A DNA stretch of 64,000 bases from Phoebastria nigripes (lineage: Eukaryota > Chordata > Aves > Procellariiformes > Diomedeidae), in contig JAYKAV010000478.1 of the NCBI GenBank assembly GCA_035582835.1, positions 1-64,000 of the forward strand. Direction: 5' to 3'. A program made the translations under genes and the position numbers. This document shows, in pieces, positions 44,104 through 56,110 of this stretch. Positions within the stretch are counted from its first letter, which is position 1. Each line of letters begins with the position of its first letter. A model generated the notes under the pieces. The model was given only the letters and a program-made list of their open reading frames with translations, had not been told where the DNA came from and made no database searches.

Positions 44104-46447
44104 CTAGTGGAGACACAAAAAGAGCAGATGTTGAAGCTGCCAGCAAGCTTGCACAGAGGGAGGAAACACGGACACCACAAGTGTCCCAGCAAGCAAGCAA
44201 GATGGAAGGAAGGAAGAGAGAAAGAAACAATGAGTTGAGATCAAAAGACAGGTAAGATGAAGTCAGTGACATAGAAAACTAGGAGCAAATTTATGGTAGG
44301 CAATCANTTTGATGAGCTTGCCATGTTTTTCCTGTCTTTGAGCTGCATGTGAGCTGGTTACAATGATAGAGAATATACTTTCTGGTGGAGCCCTTGGTTT
44401 CTAGTGTTTGATTGTCAGCGTTCAAGTGGGGCTGGTTGGTCAGAGTGGACAGAGCCCACGTGCCACTCCCTCCCACAAAACAGTTATTTAAGATTAATTC
44501 TCAGGGTCACAAACGCCAAAGTTGCTTACTGTATTTTTTTTTCTTGTAGTATTTGCTTCAAATATGTTGTTTTTGTAAATCTGCTTGTTGGGAAGTGTCT
44601 TCCTGGAATACTGATGGCAAAAAAAAAAACCCAAAGAAAAGCAAAAACCCCAGAAAGGAGAGGTTTCTCGGTACTGATCCAGATGAAGGTACCCCTGGAG
44701 ATTTGACACTTTTTGTAGCACTTGCCCAACAAGTATAGCTTTAAATTTGGGCTGAGGGCCATATCTGGACTCTGCTGGTCCTAGTCCCGCAGGCAGAAAA
44801 CTCCTCCCTGTTAGAGGACTGAAGGATGGAGTTTGGCCAGGCTCACAGAGCACAAATTCCAGCAACTCCACCTCCCCTCTCCAACCATACGTTGCACAAT
44901 AAATCACGCTGGATGAAAAAAGGCATTCAGGCTTGTGAAATGCTTCCCAATCATGCAGCATCCCCATTGCACTTCTTCTAGTCTAACCCTGGATAAATAA
45001 TTCTTTATCATCAATTAATAATCAGACTCGCATTCATATAAACCTCAATTTGTAAAAAAAAAACAGACCAGTGTACTCCATGCCAGGCAGATAGGTGAGT
45101 GATCCCTCAGTTTCAATGTGAAACTATTGGTATTTCTAAATCTTAACATGTTACCAGGATGTTACACAGACATCTAAGAGGCAATAACGTTAATAGTTAT
45201 GGGGCCTTGGGCTCTTCCCTGAATGATGGAGACAAAGAAGTGCTTCAAGGGATAATTCAGACCTTGCTGCTCTGTAGCAGCAGCTGAAGGCAGGTAAGTT
45301 TGTGTCCATGCTCCTGAAAGATCTACAGTTAAGAGGGGACAACTCAGGTCCCAGTGAGCTGGTGCTGTGAAGAAAAACAGCAAAGTCTCTTTTGTTGGCT
45401 ACTTCAACCAAATAGCATCTTTGTCCTGGCTTTGGCTTTTTGGTGCTGCTCCTCCTTTGGGTTTCCCTGTCATAACTCTCCCTGAGTCCCCTCTCATAGG
45501 TTATATGGGAGGAACAGAGCTGGCACCTGCCCTGCCAAGGGCTCCCCAGCTGCACAAATGCACCTTTCACTAGAGCCTCGTGTACATTCATGCCNTTTCC
45601 ATATATATTTCTGTCCAGTGCACAGGACTTAGAAGAGTGGTTTTTAACTGCCCTAGAGACTGCACACACATGGGCTATACAGATGAGAAATGTATGCAAA
45701 CACCCATAAATTTGTTGGTGGCTACTTACAGAAAGCTGGCTGTTTTCTCTATGCTTTGGGTCTTGAAAGTGCTCAGGGAGACTCTTCGTTGCGTAATTCA
45801 AATACAGATTCACTTTTTACCAAACATGGAAAACTTTAGCTCTTGTCCATGTAAATAATGGATGTCACCCACCTCTATGCAGTTCTGCTCCGGCACGGGA
45901 TATGGGGCTTTTCCCAGTGCTTTTTCCTCCAGCCCTGAATGGTTAAGGCACTTCCCAGCCCACCTGCCACCCTGTGCGGGACTGCCCTGGGATGTCACTC
46001 GGCAGCTGGCACACTCCAAGTACCATTTGGGATTGAGGTATGTGGTGGGAGGTGACTCACCGCAGCACCGGCACTGGCACACCGGAGTCNGTATGGGGAG
46101 GAAGAGCCATCCCCTGTGCGGCGGCTGCACAGCCCGCTCCCCAGGGAGCTGCTGCCTGCCACTGCCTGCATCTGCCTGCCTGATCCATCCGGACTAACCA
46201 TTGCACCTGGAGGTCAACTGACACTAATCAGACTGTGGGAGTCCACAGCAACCAAGATCCCGCAACAGCAAGCCTGCGTCAGGTGCGTTACCCACTGCGT
46301 GAGATGGCAAACAGACAAGAGCAGCTATTGCAAAGATGGAGAACAAGCAGACAGAGTGGACAGAGGTCAGACAGAGGAGGTCACCAATAGGTAGGAAGAT
46401 AGATCTTTGAAGGAATCTATCTGCTCTTGGGAGGACTAGATACTTAC
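44104..46447 (-). other. BEST1: Presumed BEST1 intron 1 (5' UTR intron)
   Basis: The first coding exon is preceded by a splice acceptor (CACTAG before GACCTGTGATG), so a noncoding first exon must lie at higher coordinates. This interval would then be the first intron. No coding exon is recognised in it. Confidence 0.5.
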
Positions 46448-46730
46448 AGTCATGGGCTCCTGAGCTGCGCTGGAGGCTGTGGAGGTTTGGTTCCACACGT
46501 GTCCTTGCTGGGTCCTTTGTGGCCCACACCACAGCCCGCCTCCTCGTGCCCCCTTGGCTCATGGGGGGATTGAACCTGACAGGCACGGTGTGCTAAGGAG
46601 CCTGAAACCCACTTGGGAGCTGCAGNCGGTCACTTGATGCCATAATCCTTCCTCATTACAAAAGAGACTCTGTTGTCTTTTGCCCTGTTCCCTTCTAATC
46701 TTCTGAGTAAGCCCTGCGTGTTTATAGAGG
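46448..46730 (-). promoter_or_regulatory. BEST1: Candidate BEST1 promoter and noncoding exon 1
   Basis: A strong minus-strand donor (ACT followed by GTAAGTA) uses GT at 46447-46446. About 50 bases upstream lies an E-box CACGTG at 46496-46501. Further upstream are CACTTG E-box-like sites at 46610-46615 and 46631-46636, and an OTX2/CRX-type GGATTA (46648-46643). A minus-strand TATAAA lies at 46726-46721. MITF-type E-boxes and OTX/CRX sites control mammalian BEST1 in pigment epithelium. The match in kind and order is suggestive, but the transcription start is not proven and exon 1 could lie elsewhere. Confidence 0.33.
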
Positions 46731-49700
46731 CGGCCGGAGGAGGGGGAGGCAGGGCTGGCTGCTCCGCAGCTGCTGCTGCTAACTCCTGGCACAGCCATGG
46801 TGGCTGCCAGAAGAGAGGCATTTTTCCTCTAATTCTTTCCTGTTTGGTCCCTTTCTCTGTGTCACAATCTTACAGGAGCCCCAGGAGATTAAGTAGAGCT
46901 GGAATTTTCCACAAAGGCTATAAAATGTGTCACCCTTGGGGCTGCGCAGCCCTCTCTTCCCTGGGGAAGCTCCTAGCTCTTTAGGTCAGCGAAACACCTG
47001 GCCCATGCTCTGCCTGGCTCTCGGAGGATGTTTCTCTCTAACTCCTCACTGTCTCTGCTGTCCCTGGATGAGTTTGCCACCTCTTCCAGCTGTGGTTTGG
47101 ATGCTGGGGACTTCCACCCTGCCACTGGCTCCCCAAGACTCTTTCCATGTGTTCACTTTCTTTTCCGCTTGCTTCTCCAGCAGCACTTGGGGTCTGTCAC
47201 TGCTCTTTCTTGCATGCCACCCTGGGAAACACAGCTCCTTGCCTTTGTCCTCAGGCCTCCACCAAGCCAGAGAACTCCTTGCCTCTGTCTCTCCAGGGTC
47301 TTCAGTCCCTTTTCTGCTCCCAAGCTGTCCCTCACAATTGTGACCATCCTTCCACCATCTCCTGCAATCTCTCCTGTCAAGTCTTTAAGACATTCCCTTT
47401 CCAAGAGCCTCTGAATCAAGATCCTTTCTTACCAAATTAGTCTTGCTGTGGCATGCACCCCTCACTGTCAGCAGGCTCCTGGGCAGCAACTCTGTGCCCA
47501 TAGGCACAGGACTTTGGATAGCCCACAGCTCTTCATGAGACCTCCGTGTCTTTCCATCCCCTTTCTGCTCACTCCTTTGGAAAGTTGTCTCTGTTGTCCA
47601 AGGTAATAGCATCTGTCCCCTAGACACCAATATTTCCTCCAGTCAGCTTTTGCCGAGCTGCTACAACATTCAGTGTCCTGGAGACAAGGAGCTGCTCTGA
47701 GCTGCTCTGAGCCTTAAGCCAAGCCATCTTGGCCCTCTCTCACCACCTGGGCCCAACTTCATAAGTGTGCTCTGACCCTCCTGGCCTCCATCATTTCACC
47801 AGCTGTGGGCCACTGCGGAGGGGAAGCATAGGTCTGATCCCTGTAGGTAAGAGCAGCTGGAGACCCAGGCTCCTCGCTGAGGCTCTGTGGGCTTGCCGTG
47901 TGTATTTTTTCACTGCTCTTTCCAAGCAAGGAGGCAGCAAAGTCTCCAGTGAAATTAAATTAAGAGCTAGTTCTTATAATAACCAACTTTCTCTTGTGCT
48001 GGTCTATGTGCCTGTGTCTTTGACACTTGTTTAGCATCAGCAGCGGGGATTAATTTGTCCAAACTGTAGGTTTCTCCTTTCTGTGTGGCTGAGCCTAGAC
48101 AAGGGGAGGGTGCTGTTTCACTGCTTCTCTGAAGCAGGTGCTGCCTGGCATCTGTCTAGTGTGAGGCTTCTGGTGGGGGAATTCCCCTGGGAATTGCTGC
48201 CAAGGGTGGGGAGATGATAGTTTAAAGCATGGGACTCAGTGCCAGCATCTGAGGTTTTAATTCTGGTGGGGGCTGTAGTGTGTTGGATTACCTCTGGTCC
48301 TGATTCCTTTTCAACAAAAATGGAGGGAACAATCCTTGTTTCTTCTACCTGGCACCAAAACCATGGAGATCTCCTGACTTCTGCTAGTCTCTGGGTGGAA
48401 GCTGCTCTGTATTGGATCGCATGATAGCAGACATGGGCACACATCTGGTGGGAGTAAGTTACCACATCTGGCCATGCAACTGGGAGGCTGCCACACTATG
48501 CGTTAGGAGAACGTGTATAATTGCAGGGGGAAGGGATGGACCTGCAGCACTTGGCCTTACCAGGGTCCTTCCTGCATGAACACTCTGCATCCCTGGGTGT
48601 GCTGCAGCCCCCCTGCCAGGGATGACTTGCTCTGGGTAGGTGGGAGGGCAATGCAGAAGAGAAAAGGCAGTGTGATGCTTCTGCAGCGTGAGATACAAAC
48701 CTGGCAGGAGAAGCAGGGGCGCNTGGAGGGCCACTGGGAGAGCCTCACATTCAAGGTGTGGAACTAGATAAGGGCTCTTATCAGCGGCCAGAGGCTAGTG
48801 AGTACAGGGTTGCCTCACTGGCCCAACCGCAGCAAACTCATCATACTGACTGAAGGAGCTCGTAGCTTTGCGCCTACTGTCATGAGTAGCACCTGCCAGC
48901 TCAGGGGGAAAGAGAAGCGTCCACCAGGACCAAAACACCCCAGCTGTCCTCCCTTTCTGAAGCCTTGCCCTGGGCGAGCAGCAAGGCAGGGGTGCTGTTT
49001 CAGACCCTGATGTGGCTACCCCTGTGTGAGTGGCATCTGTCTGGGACAGGAGCTGGGGTGCCCTGGTTTTGCTGAGGGTCTGGGACGGTCTTGTCCCTCA
49101 GAGGTGTACTTACTGTGTCACCTGCTCTGTTATGGGGCTGGGCTTGCTATGAGGTCCCTGAAACTTTGCTCCTAGGTTGCAGCTGCTCCCAAAGGGCCTT
49201 TTTATGGCCAGAATCACAGGGTTGGGACAGGGTCTCCCAAGTGACTCAGGATCATGACAATGTCTCGAAACACCAAAGAGCTCTGTGAATGGGGGTAAGA
49301 GCTGGGAGAGCACAGGGATGGACCCTCTCTGAAGGCAAGGTGGTCCACAGAAGCGCCCTGCTCCATGGTTTGGTCCTCCCCTTTGGGGAGGTATCCAGAG
49401 AGAAGGAATTAGTGGACAGGCAGGCTGAGACAGTTCTTGAAGGTCTCGGTGCCTGAGCCCTCATCCCCATACGTGGCAGGGGGACAAAAATGGTTCAGGT
49501 GAGACATTTGCTGGAGCTGCTCAGGTGCCCCTGGGGACTAACATGAAACAGCAAAACCTCAAGTGTCCTGCTCTTTGTGGAGGGATGTGCTGGCATCTGG
49601 GGGACTCTGCTGCCCTCCTCTGAGAGTAGCTCAGCTGGCAGCTCCTGTGGTTCAGAGCTGCTGTTAGGACAGCATGAAATATTTGTGGAATTTAATATGA

Positions 49701-51881
49701 AAGTAAATAACTCAGGGGCTACCATCATAGCAGTGCTGCTTGGATCTCTTCACATCCCCTGTGGTGTCAGTCCTTGCAGGCCTTGAGGAAGACGCCGGTC
49801 TGAAAGCCTGCCTTGCACAGAAGCAGAGGAGAAAGCAAGGAGGTGCTGACATCTGTCCTCAGTCTCACAGCCCTCGAATCATTCTCATTTTCTTCATTTT
49901 ACAGATGCAGAGATTGAGTTACTGTGACGGGAAGTGAATCCCCACTTTGGGAACCCCAAAGGGCCACTCTCTGTGCTGAGTTAGCTGCAGCTGTCTCTGG
50001 GAAAGGCACGGTGCCCTCCTTGCAGTCTCCCAGAGAATAACAAGTGCTTTTCTCAGATGGATGCTGTGGGTCCCAAAGCTTGGTGAAATCCCTTTCCCTT
50101 CTCCGGTTTCAGTGCTGAGATAGACACACAGGCAGCTGGCATCAGGGGTGTCTCTCAAACTGACATTCTTCCCTGGAATCTGATGTAATAAAAAATAAAA
50201 AAATACAAAAAAAAAAGAAGTGGAAAATATCCAAGGAGGTGCTGTTTTGCACAGACAGGATTTACTCTGAGGTTTGAGCTGGCCATGGATGTTTGAAGAG
50301 GATGCAGTGACCACCAGTGCTTTTGTGAGGACCCCCAGACTTCTTCCCTTTATGTTGCAGGATTCATCACTAATTCTGCACCATGCTGGGGGGGGGGCTG
50401 AGAGCTGGGGGCACGCTAAGGGTGCTGCCTGCCCCCTGCATAGCACTCGACTCAGTGTGGTAATTTCTTTCCTCATGGACTATGTGTTTTTCTGACATAG
50501 GGAGGGGATAACTTGCTGCTCTAGTGGAAGAGGCCATGTCCCTGCTAGCTCTACTGCTTTTTACAAGTGTCTTTGTATTTTTTTCCAGCTCTGTGGCAAA
50601 TGAAGAGCCATCTGGTAGCACTAGGCTCCCTACTCCTGTGAGGCGGAGTTGGCATGTGTGTGTATAAGCAGCCATTTGGGATGGCACGGACCAAGCTGCA
50701 GGATGCCTGGGAATCCTGGACAAACAGCTCAGTACATGGACAGACTGACTGTACCTCATAGCCATTTTTTTGCCATCCCTCCCTGACACATCTAGATATG
50801 TCTTTGCCCAGGAGAGATCAGCAGTATATGAGCACGGCATCTCTTTATTGCTTTGAGGTTTCAGTGCCAAGCTCTGTATCTCCCTGCAAATCTGAGTGCC
50901 AATCTCTGTCTTACCCTCGGCATTTTATTTTTCAGGGGCCTGGAGAGTGACCAATCTCTCCCTCTCCCTCTTCCTCTGATGTTGCATAGTACAGACATGA
51001 AAAGGAGGGAAGAGTCCTTAGCTGGTCCCTCTTTTCTTGCCTTAGCCACCATGGTGGGGATTAGGTTCCAAAGGGAGGACCAAATGTGTTGGTCCTGGAC
51101 ATCACTTCTAGGGACTGCCTGCTACCTCCTTGCAGATGTTGTGGGAAGGATGCAGGACTGAGAAGTTTCTGGTTGGATAAACAGTGACCAAATCAGCCAG
51201 CAGAAAGGAAGACCTTCCTAAAAAGCTGAGGGACACTCGTCCTTTTGCTCTGAGTTTGCCAGCTGCTCTTCTTCCTTTTCCATCTGGTGTCTCTTCCCCT
51301 GGGTTCAGGCTGAACCCTTCCTTCAAAGGATGCTGCTGAGCATGAGGTTGCTCTCTGTCAGCTGTCTGCAGCTGAGAACTGGCAGGAACAGCAGTGTCTC
51401 TGGGGGGTCTCTGCTCAGTGCCACAGTCTGACTGCTCTTAGCAGCATCCATCTGAGCGATACGGCACTGCTGCCCCAGCAGGCTAGCCCCCCCTGCTCTT
51501 CTGGCTCTCAGTCAGGAGCTGAGCATTATGCTTTTTCAGTCTTTTCCTTTTACCCTGTTGCCTTGAAACAGGGGCTGCACTTTGTTGGGTGGTCAAGGCA
51601 GATCCCCTCCATGAAATCAGAGATCTTAGACCCAGAGATCCCAGAGGACCCTTCCTGAAGCCCTTCCAGCCAGTTGAGCAAACATGCTGCACAGCTGGCC
51701 GAGACAGGCAAGAGGGAGGGGAGCAAGTGGGTGGAATGAAGCCTGGAGTTTTAGGCCATTTGTTTTCATTCTCATTTTCATGGCAATAACATCCGGTCTG
51801 GGTTTGCTGGGTCAGGGATGTAGTCCTGCTTTCCAAACTCTAAGATAAACCCTGTTCCTCCTTCCCTTCCCAGCCTGGGTC

Positions 51882-51925
51882 TGTTTTTTTCTTTTTTTCT
51901 TTTTTTTTTCTTTTTTTTTTTTTTA
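51882..51925. repeat. T-rich low-complexity tract
   Basis: Forty-four bases made almost only of T, broken by four C and one G. A polyA-tail-like tract on the minus strand or simple slippage. No retroposon body is recognised beside it. Confidence 0.75.
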
Positions 51926-53529
51926 ATTGTACTAGGATCTGAATTCGTGAGCAGACAAGGCAGCCCAGAGGAGGCTTGAGCCCTCTCCCATGACTGGGAA
52001 GCATCTGTGCTGGGCAGGGTGTCCTAGCTGAGAGCTGCTTCTGCTCTGCAGGGTGGTCTTGCACCTTGTTTGAACCAAACTCAGGATTTTGAGTCCTGCT
52101 CTTCATTTATGACCCATTCAAAGGAAGATGTGGGCACTCCGGGAGGGAGTATGAAGGATCAGGATGATGTGGAGGCAGAGAGCTTGCTGTCTACAGGAGG
52201 CAATTAGGACCACCAGAAACAGATCCCCCCCAAATGGGAGTCTCTGCTTTGCTCTGGTGGTTCCCCAGTTGCTCAGTACATGTGCATTAGTATCTGCCTC
52301 CACATAGCCTGGGCTGAGAGGAGGTCACTGGGGAACGGTGTGGAGGGACTCCAGAAGTGACAGGGGTCTGCTCGGGGTGCCGGAGGAGGAGGTGTTCAGG
52401 CTGGAGACGCAGAGCTGGGTCAGAGGACCCAATTGGGTGCCACAAGTGTATCCCTGCATCTGAGAAACCCAAAGGAAGGACTGGGGGGGTCCTTTCCTTT
52501 GTGAGAGAGCTGTGGGGAGCAAGGGACCTGACTGGACCTGACTCTCAAGAAGACACAGAAAGCATTAGCAAGATGCTTCTTTGCCTGGAGGAGATGGGAG
52601 GATGAGAAACAAAAGGTGAAGAGTCAGGGAGGTCAGTAGCTTGGCAAGGTGGATCTGCAGGAGGGATGTGAGAGCAGGGGTGGGGTGAGTGGGTACAAGT
52701 GACTGAGCAAAGGCAGTGGAAGTGGGGAAGATATGGGGGGGAAAAGGGTGACTAAAAATGCCTGTGGCAGTGGGGAGGTACCATGTCAGGGCCTTCACAA
52801 CAGGTATGTGCTGTGCTGGGAGACTTGCAGGAGGCAAAGTGGATTTTATGACACTTCATTACCCAGAGGTCAATGATTTTTTCAGCTTCCATGAAATGTA
52901 AATGGGAAATAATGTGGGAGAGAGCAAGGTACTTCCATGGTGTGAGACGAGGGTGCTGGGTTAGAGCTTCCAACTGCACTGAGACTTTAAGGTTGTCTGG
53001 TGCTTTGTTGTCTCTTTAAACCAGAGGTGGGAGATGGGTCTGTGTCTCACCAGCTGCTGGGATGGACACTTTGGGACACTTCACAACATGGCCTGGGGGA
53101 CAGCTAGCCTTGTGCAGAGGGCTTGGAGAAGGCAGCAGCTTTTTCTGCCTCAAGGCAGCTTGCATGATAACCCTCAGCTTGGGAGTGATATGTGCCGAGT
53201 TTTGCTCTGCTGGGCCAGCCCATTCATCTGGTTATGGAGAAATCTCAGGGTCTGTCCAGGCTTCCTCAATAGCTCTGCCTGTCCTTTGGGGCTGGGAGTG
53301 AGGGGGAGCACATGCCACTCTCACCTTGTGACAAGTTATTTTTGCAAGTGGCTGGGATTCAGCATCTCCAGCACATCCCCTCTTAATGCTTCCTGTCTGC
53401 ACTATCATCAGTTCTCGTTCTTCCTGCCTTTGTTGGATCCTGGAAGCAGTTCTACCTTTCTAACCTGAGGACCCTCCGTCCCTGCCAGCCAGGCCTTGGG
53501 AGTTAATAATTACAGACTAATTACTTCTG

Positions 53530-53930
53530 GTGCTGCCTTGCAAAGCTGAAGATTTTTCCCCTCCTCCCAAAAGTTCCCTGAAGATAACAAAGGTTACAGC
53601 CATCGACACAAACTTCTCGGACACTTCGCTCCGAGACTTCAGAGCATGGGGTTGGCCTCTGTTGTCACCGTGGATCCTGGCCATGAGGCAGGGCAGGGCT
53701 GTAGATGACATGGACACCCAGGAGAAGCTGGGACAGGGAATTGCTCCCTGTGTAGTATCTACGGCGGCAATGGATACAAGGATCACCATGTCTAACTTGC
53801 CTGCCTTTGGCGTTGTGTCTGGCAGCGAGGCAGAGGATGGGGCAGCTGAGACCAGGGCGGGAGCTGCCCCTGTGTGCGAAGGCTTGGAGGGGATACTGCT
53901 GCCTGGAGGAAAGCCCAGGGCAATGGCAAG
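53530..53930 (+). other. Unassigned open frame ending at a splice donor, possible alternative RAB3IL1 exon
   Basis: A plus-strand frame of 133 codons plus two bases opens at a Met and ends at GCAAG followed by GTAAGG (GT at 53931-53932). Its phase fits the acceptor of the first recognised RAB3IL1 exon at 60198. The product would carry an acidic stretch (SGSEAEDGAAE). I know no homologue. Human RAB3IL1 N-terminus does not resemble it. A 270-codon frame on the opposite strand overlaps it, so base composition alone may explain both. This is speculative. Confidence 0.18.
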
Positions 53931-55359
53931 GTAAGGCGCAATGGGAAACGTGAGGGAAGGACTGATCTGGAAGACATACTCTGAGGGTGACCTGCGAGGG
54001 CAGGGGCAGTTTTTGGTCCAATGGAGGCACTGTCGCCAAAATTGCAGCGCTGTCAATCCAGAGGTGGTTGTGGGATCCGTTGTGGGACTGTGGTAACAGC
54101 AGGAGTGTTTTGCCCTTTTTGTCCCAGCGGGTAGATGTGCCCCAGGGACAGGGACAATGGGCTGTGCATTCCCTGGAGCACTTTCTGGGGAGGTGGGAAC
54201 CCCACAGTGCTGTGAGCTGCAGTTGTGTCTCTGTCTGTAGGTAATGCCCCAGGAAAAGGATGAACTCCCTAGGACCGTAGCTCCTCTTGATTTNGGCGGC
54301 GGACTGTGGAGTGGATCGATCATTTGCAAATGCCCCAGGAATCACCTGGGGCTGACCCTTTTTGCCCCTCTGTGCTAGCAGAGCAGAGCAAGCAAGGAAT
54401 AAGCTTTCGGGATGAGTATGCCCTGGGCAAAGGGGCTCCTCCATGCACAGGTGGTGATGCAGGGGGGAGGAAAATGGATGGACAGAGAACGGTGTGTTCC
54501 CGCTGCTTTGCGGAGAGGATGTAAATCAGTGCGGCCACATGAGTGCTCTCATCTACTGGGAGAGCTGCTCTGCTCCCTCAGCCTCCTGGAGACAGCGAGT
54601 GCAAGGATGAGCTAGCTAAAAATTGGAGCCACAGCATCCAAAGTCCAAAGCTCAGTAACAACGAGCTTTTGTCTCATTCATGTAAGGGTATGGAAAGCCC
54701 AGTGCTTTCCTTGAATGCCGAGTTTAAAAATTCTGGTCCAGTCCCAGCTGCCCACCGCTAACANGCACAGTCATTTCTCCCACCAGTCAGATTTCCCCCA
54801 TCCTTTCACTTTCCTGTATATCACTTCTTTACATCCCAGGCTTCCCACAGAGCTGTTTCGGCAGGAGTCTGCGGGCATGCTCCATGCCAGGGAGGGATGA
54901 TGTGTTTACAGGGAGCGTAAGGGTGTTACCAGTTGCTGGTACCAGTTGGAATCCCTGGCTGAGCGCACAGCTTCTCCCAGAGCCCCTCCAGCTGTGCAGG
55001 CTGTAAATCGTAGTGACATCTACTCGCACACAACTGCTTCCCCTGTACCAGCATCAACGCAGGGGTTGTCTCCCCNCAACCTCAGCGTCGTAGGAAGGCT
55101 TTTCGCTCACCCCAGCAGCGTGCATCTCAGACATCATGAGTCAGGAGCCCCAAATCAGGACGCTGACAGTAATTCTGCGGTTTGTGTTTCTAATGTCTAT
55201 CCCCTAGGCCTTTCGCAGGGCTTGCAGACTCTTCCATGGAATCACAGGTCTGGAAAGATCCCTGGGTTTATTGCGAAGAGGTGAGACTGGTGGGATTTCC
55301 AGTTCGGGCAGCCGCAGCTCTAAGGAAAACACAAAGTACCGTCAGGCTGATAAAACCAT

Positions 55360-56110
55360 CACACCCGGCGACACGCTGAGGGGACGGGACGCCGGCCCCC
55401 GCGCAGCACCACCCGCCGGAGCCCGATCCGGGGGTCCCGGGCAGACCCGCGGGTACGGCCCCTTCCGTCAGCCTCCCACCGCCGGCCTGCGGGAGAGGCC
55501 TGCCGGCCGCAAGGCCGCGAAGGGGCCGGGCTTGGCTCCACGCCCCGGGACACGCCAGTGGCACAGGCGACACGCGTGGCAGGGCCTCCCGCCTCCCCCC
55601 CCGCCCCTGCCGGCGCCCGGCGGGGCGGCAGCGCGCAGGCGCGCCCCCTGCCGCGCGAGCCGCGCCGGGATCACGTGGTGCCCGCGCGGTTCCTCCCCCG
55701 CCTCCCCCGCGGACGGCGGGAGCGCGTCCTTCAGGCGGTGCCGCAGCGCCGGGCACGGCTCCGGCTGCGGGCATGGGGGCGGCGGCGGCGGGTGCTCCTC
55801 CGCCTCCGCCGTGAGCAGCAGCAGCAGCAGCGGCGTCAGCGGGACCCAGCATGCGGCGGGGGTAGGTCTGGGAGCACGGCCCCGCGGGCTGGGAGGCTCT
55901 GGGCGGCGGGGCAGCCGTTAGCCGTGGGGCCTGGCCGGTGGCGGGGGGGGAGCGGCCGGGCTCTGCGGGCCCGCGGCGTTTGGCGCCCGGACCTACCCCG
56001 CCCCGAGCAGGCGGGGGTGGGAGCCGGCGGCTCTGCGGGGGCCGGGCCGGGCTGCCCCCGAGCCTGGCCGCCTGCGGGTGCTGGGACAAGGGCGTCTCGC
56101 CGGGTAAAGC
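55360..56110 (+). promoter_or_regulatory. RAB3IL1: RAB3IL1 CpG-island promoter
   Basis: A dense CpG island lies 4.3 kb upstream of the first recognised RAB3IL1 coding exon and on the correct side for a gene divergent from BEST1. It holds a palindromic E-box in TCACGTGG (CACGTG 55672-55677), an NRF1-like GCGCAGGCGC near 55633-55642, and an AGC triplet run at about 55814-55830. No TATA box is seen. Assignment to RAB3IL1 follows from position and vertebrate synteny. Confidence 0.7.

Larger units (their letters stand above)
46731..55350. other. Intergenic between divergent BEST1 and RAB3IL1
   Basis: About 8.6 kb with no gene I can identify. A long T-rich run lies near 51.9 kb. Near 53.5-54.4 kb there are unusually long open frames on both strands. 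One plus-strand frame ends at a good splice donor. No CR1 3' end is visible. Confidence 0.5.

Noticed and set aside
49200..49235. A CR1-like AGAATCACAGGGTTGG string
   Set aside because: Too short and not followed by the next CR1 blocks, so it is not reported as an element.
49919..50870. Minus-strand frames of 185 and 166 codons
   Set aside because: No recognisable domain and no consistent splice structure. They are most likely chance frames.
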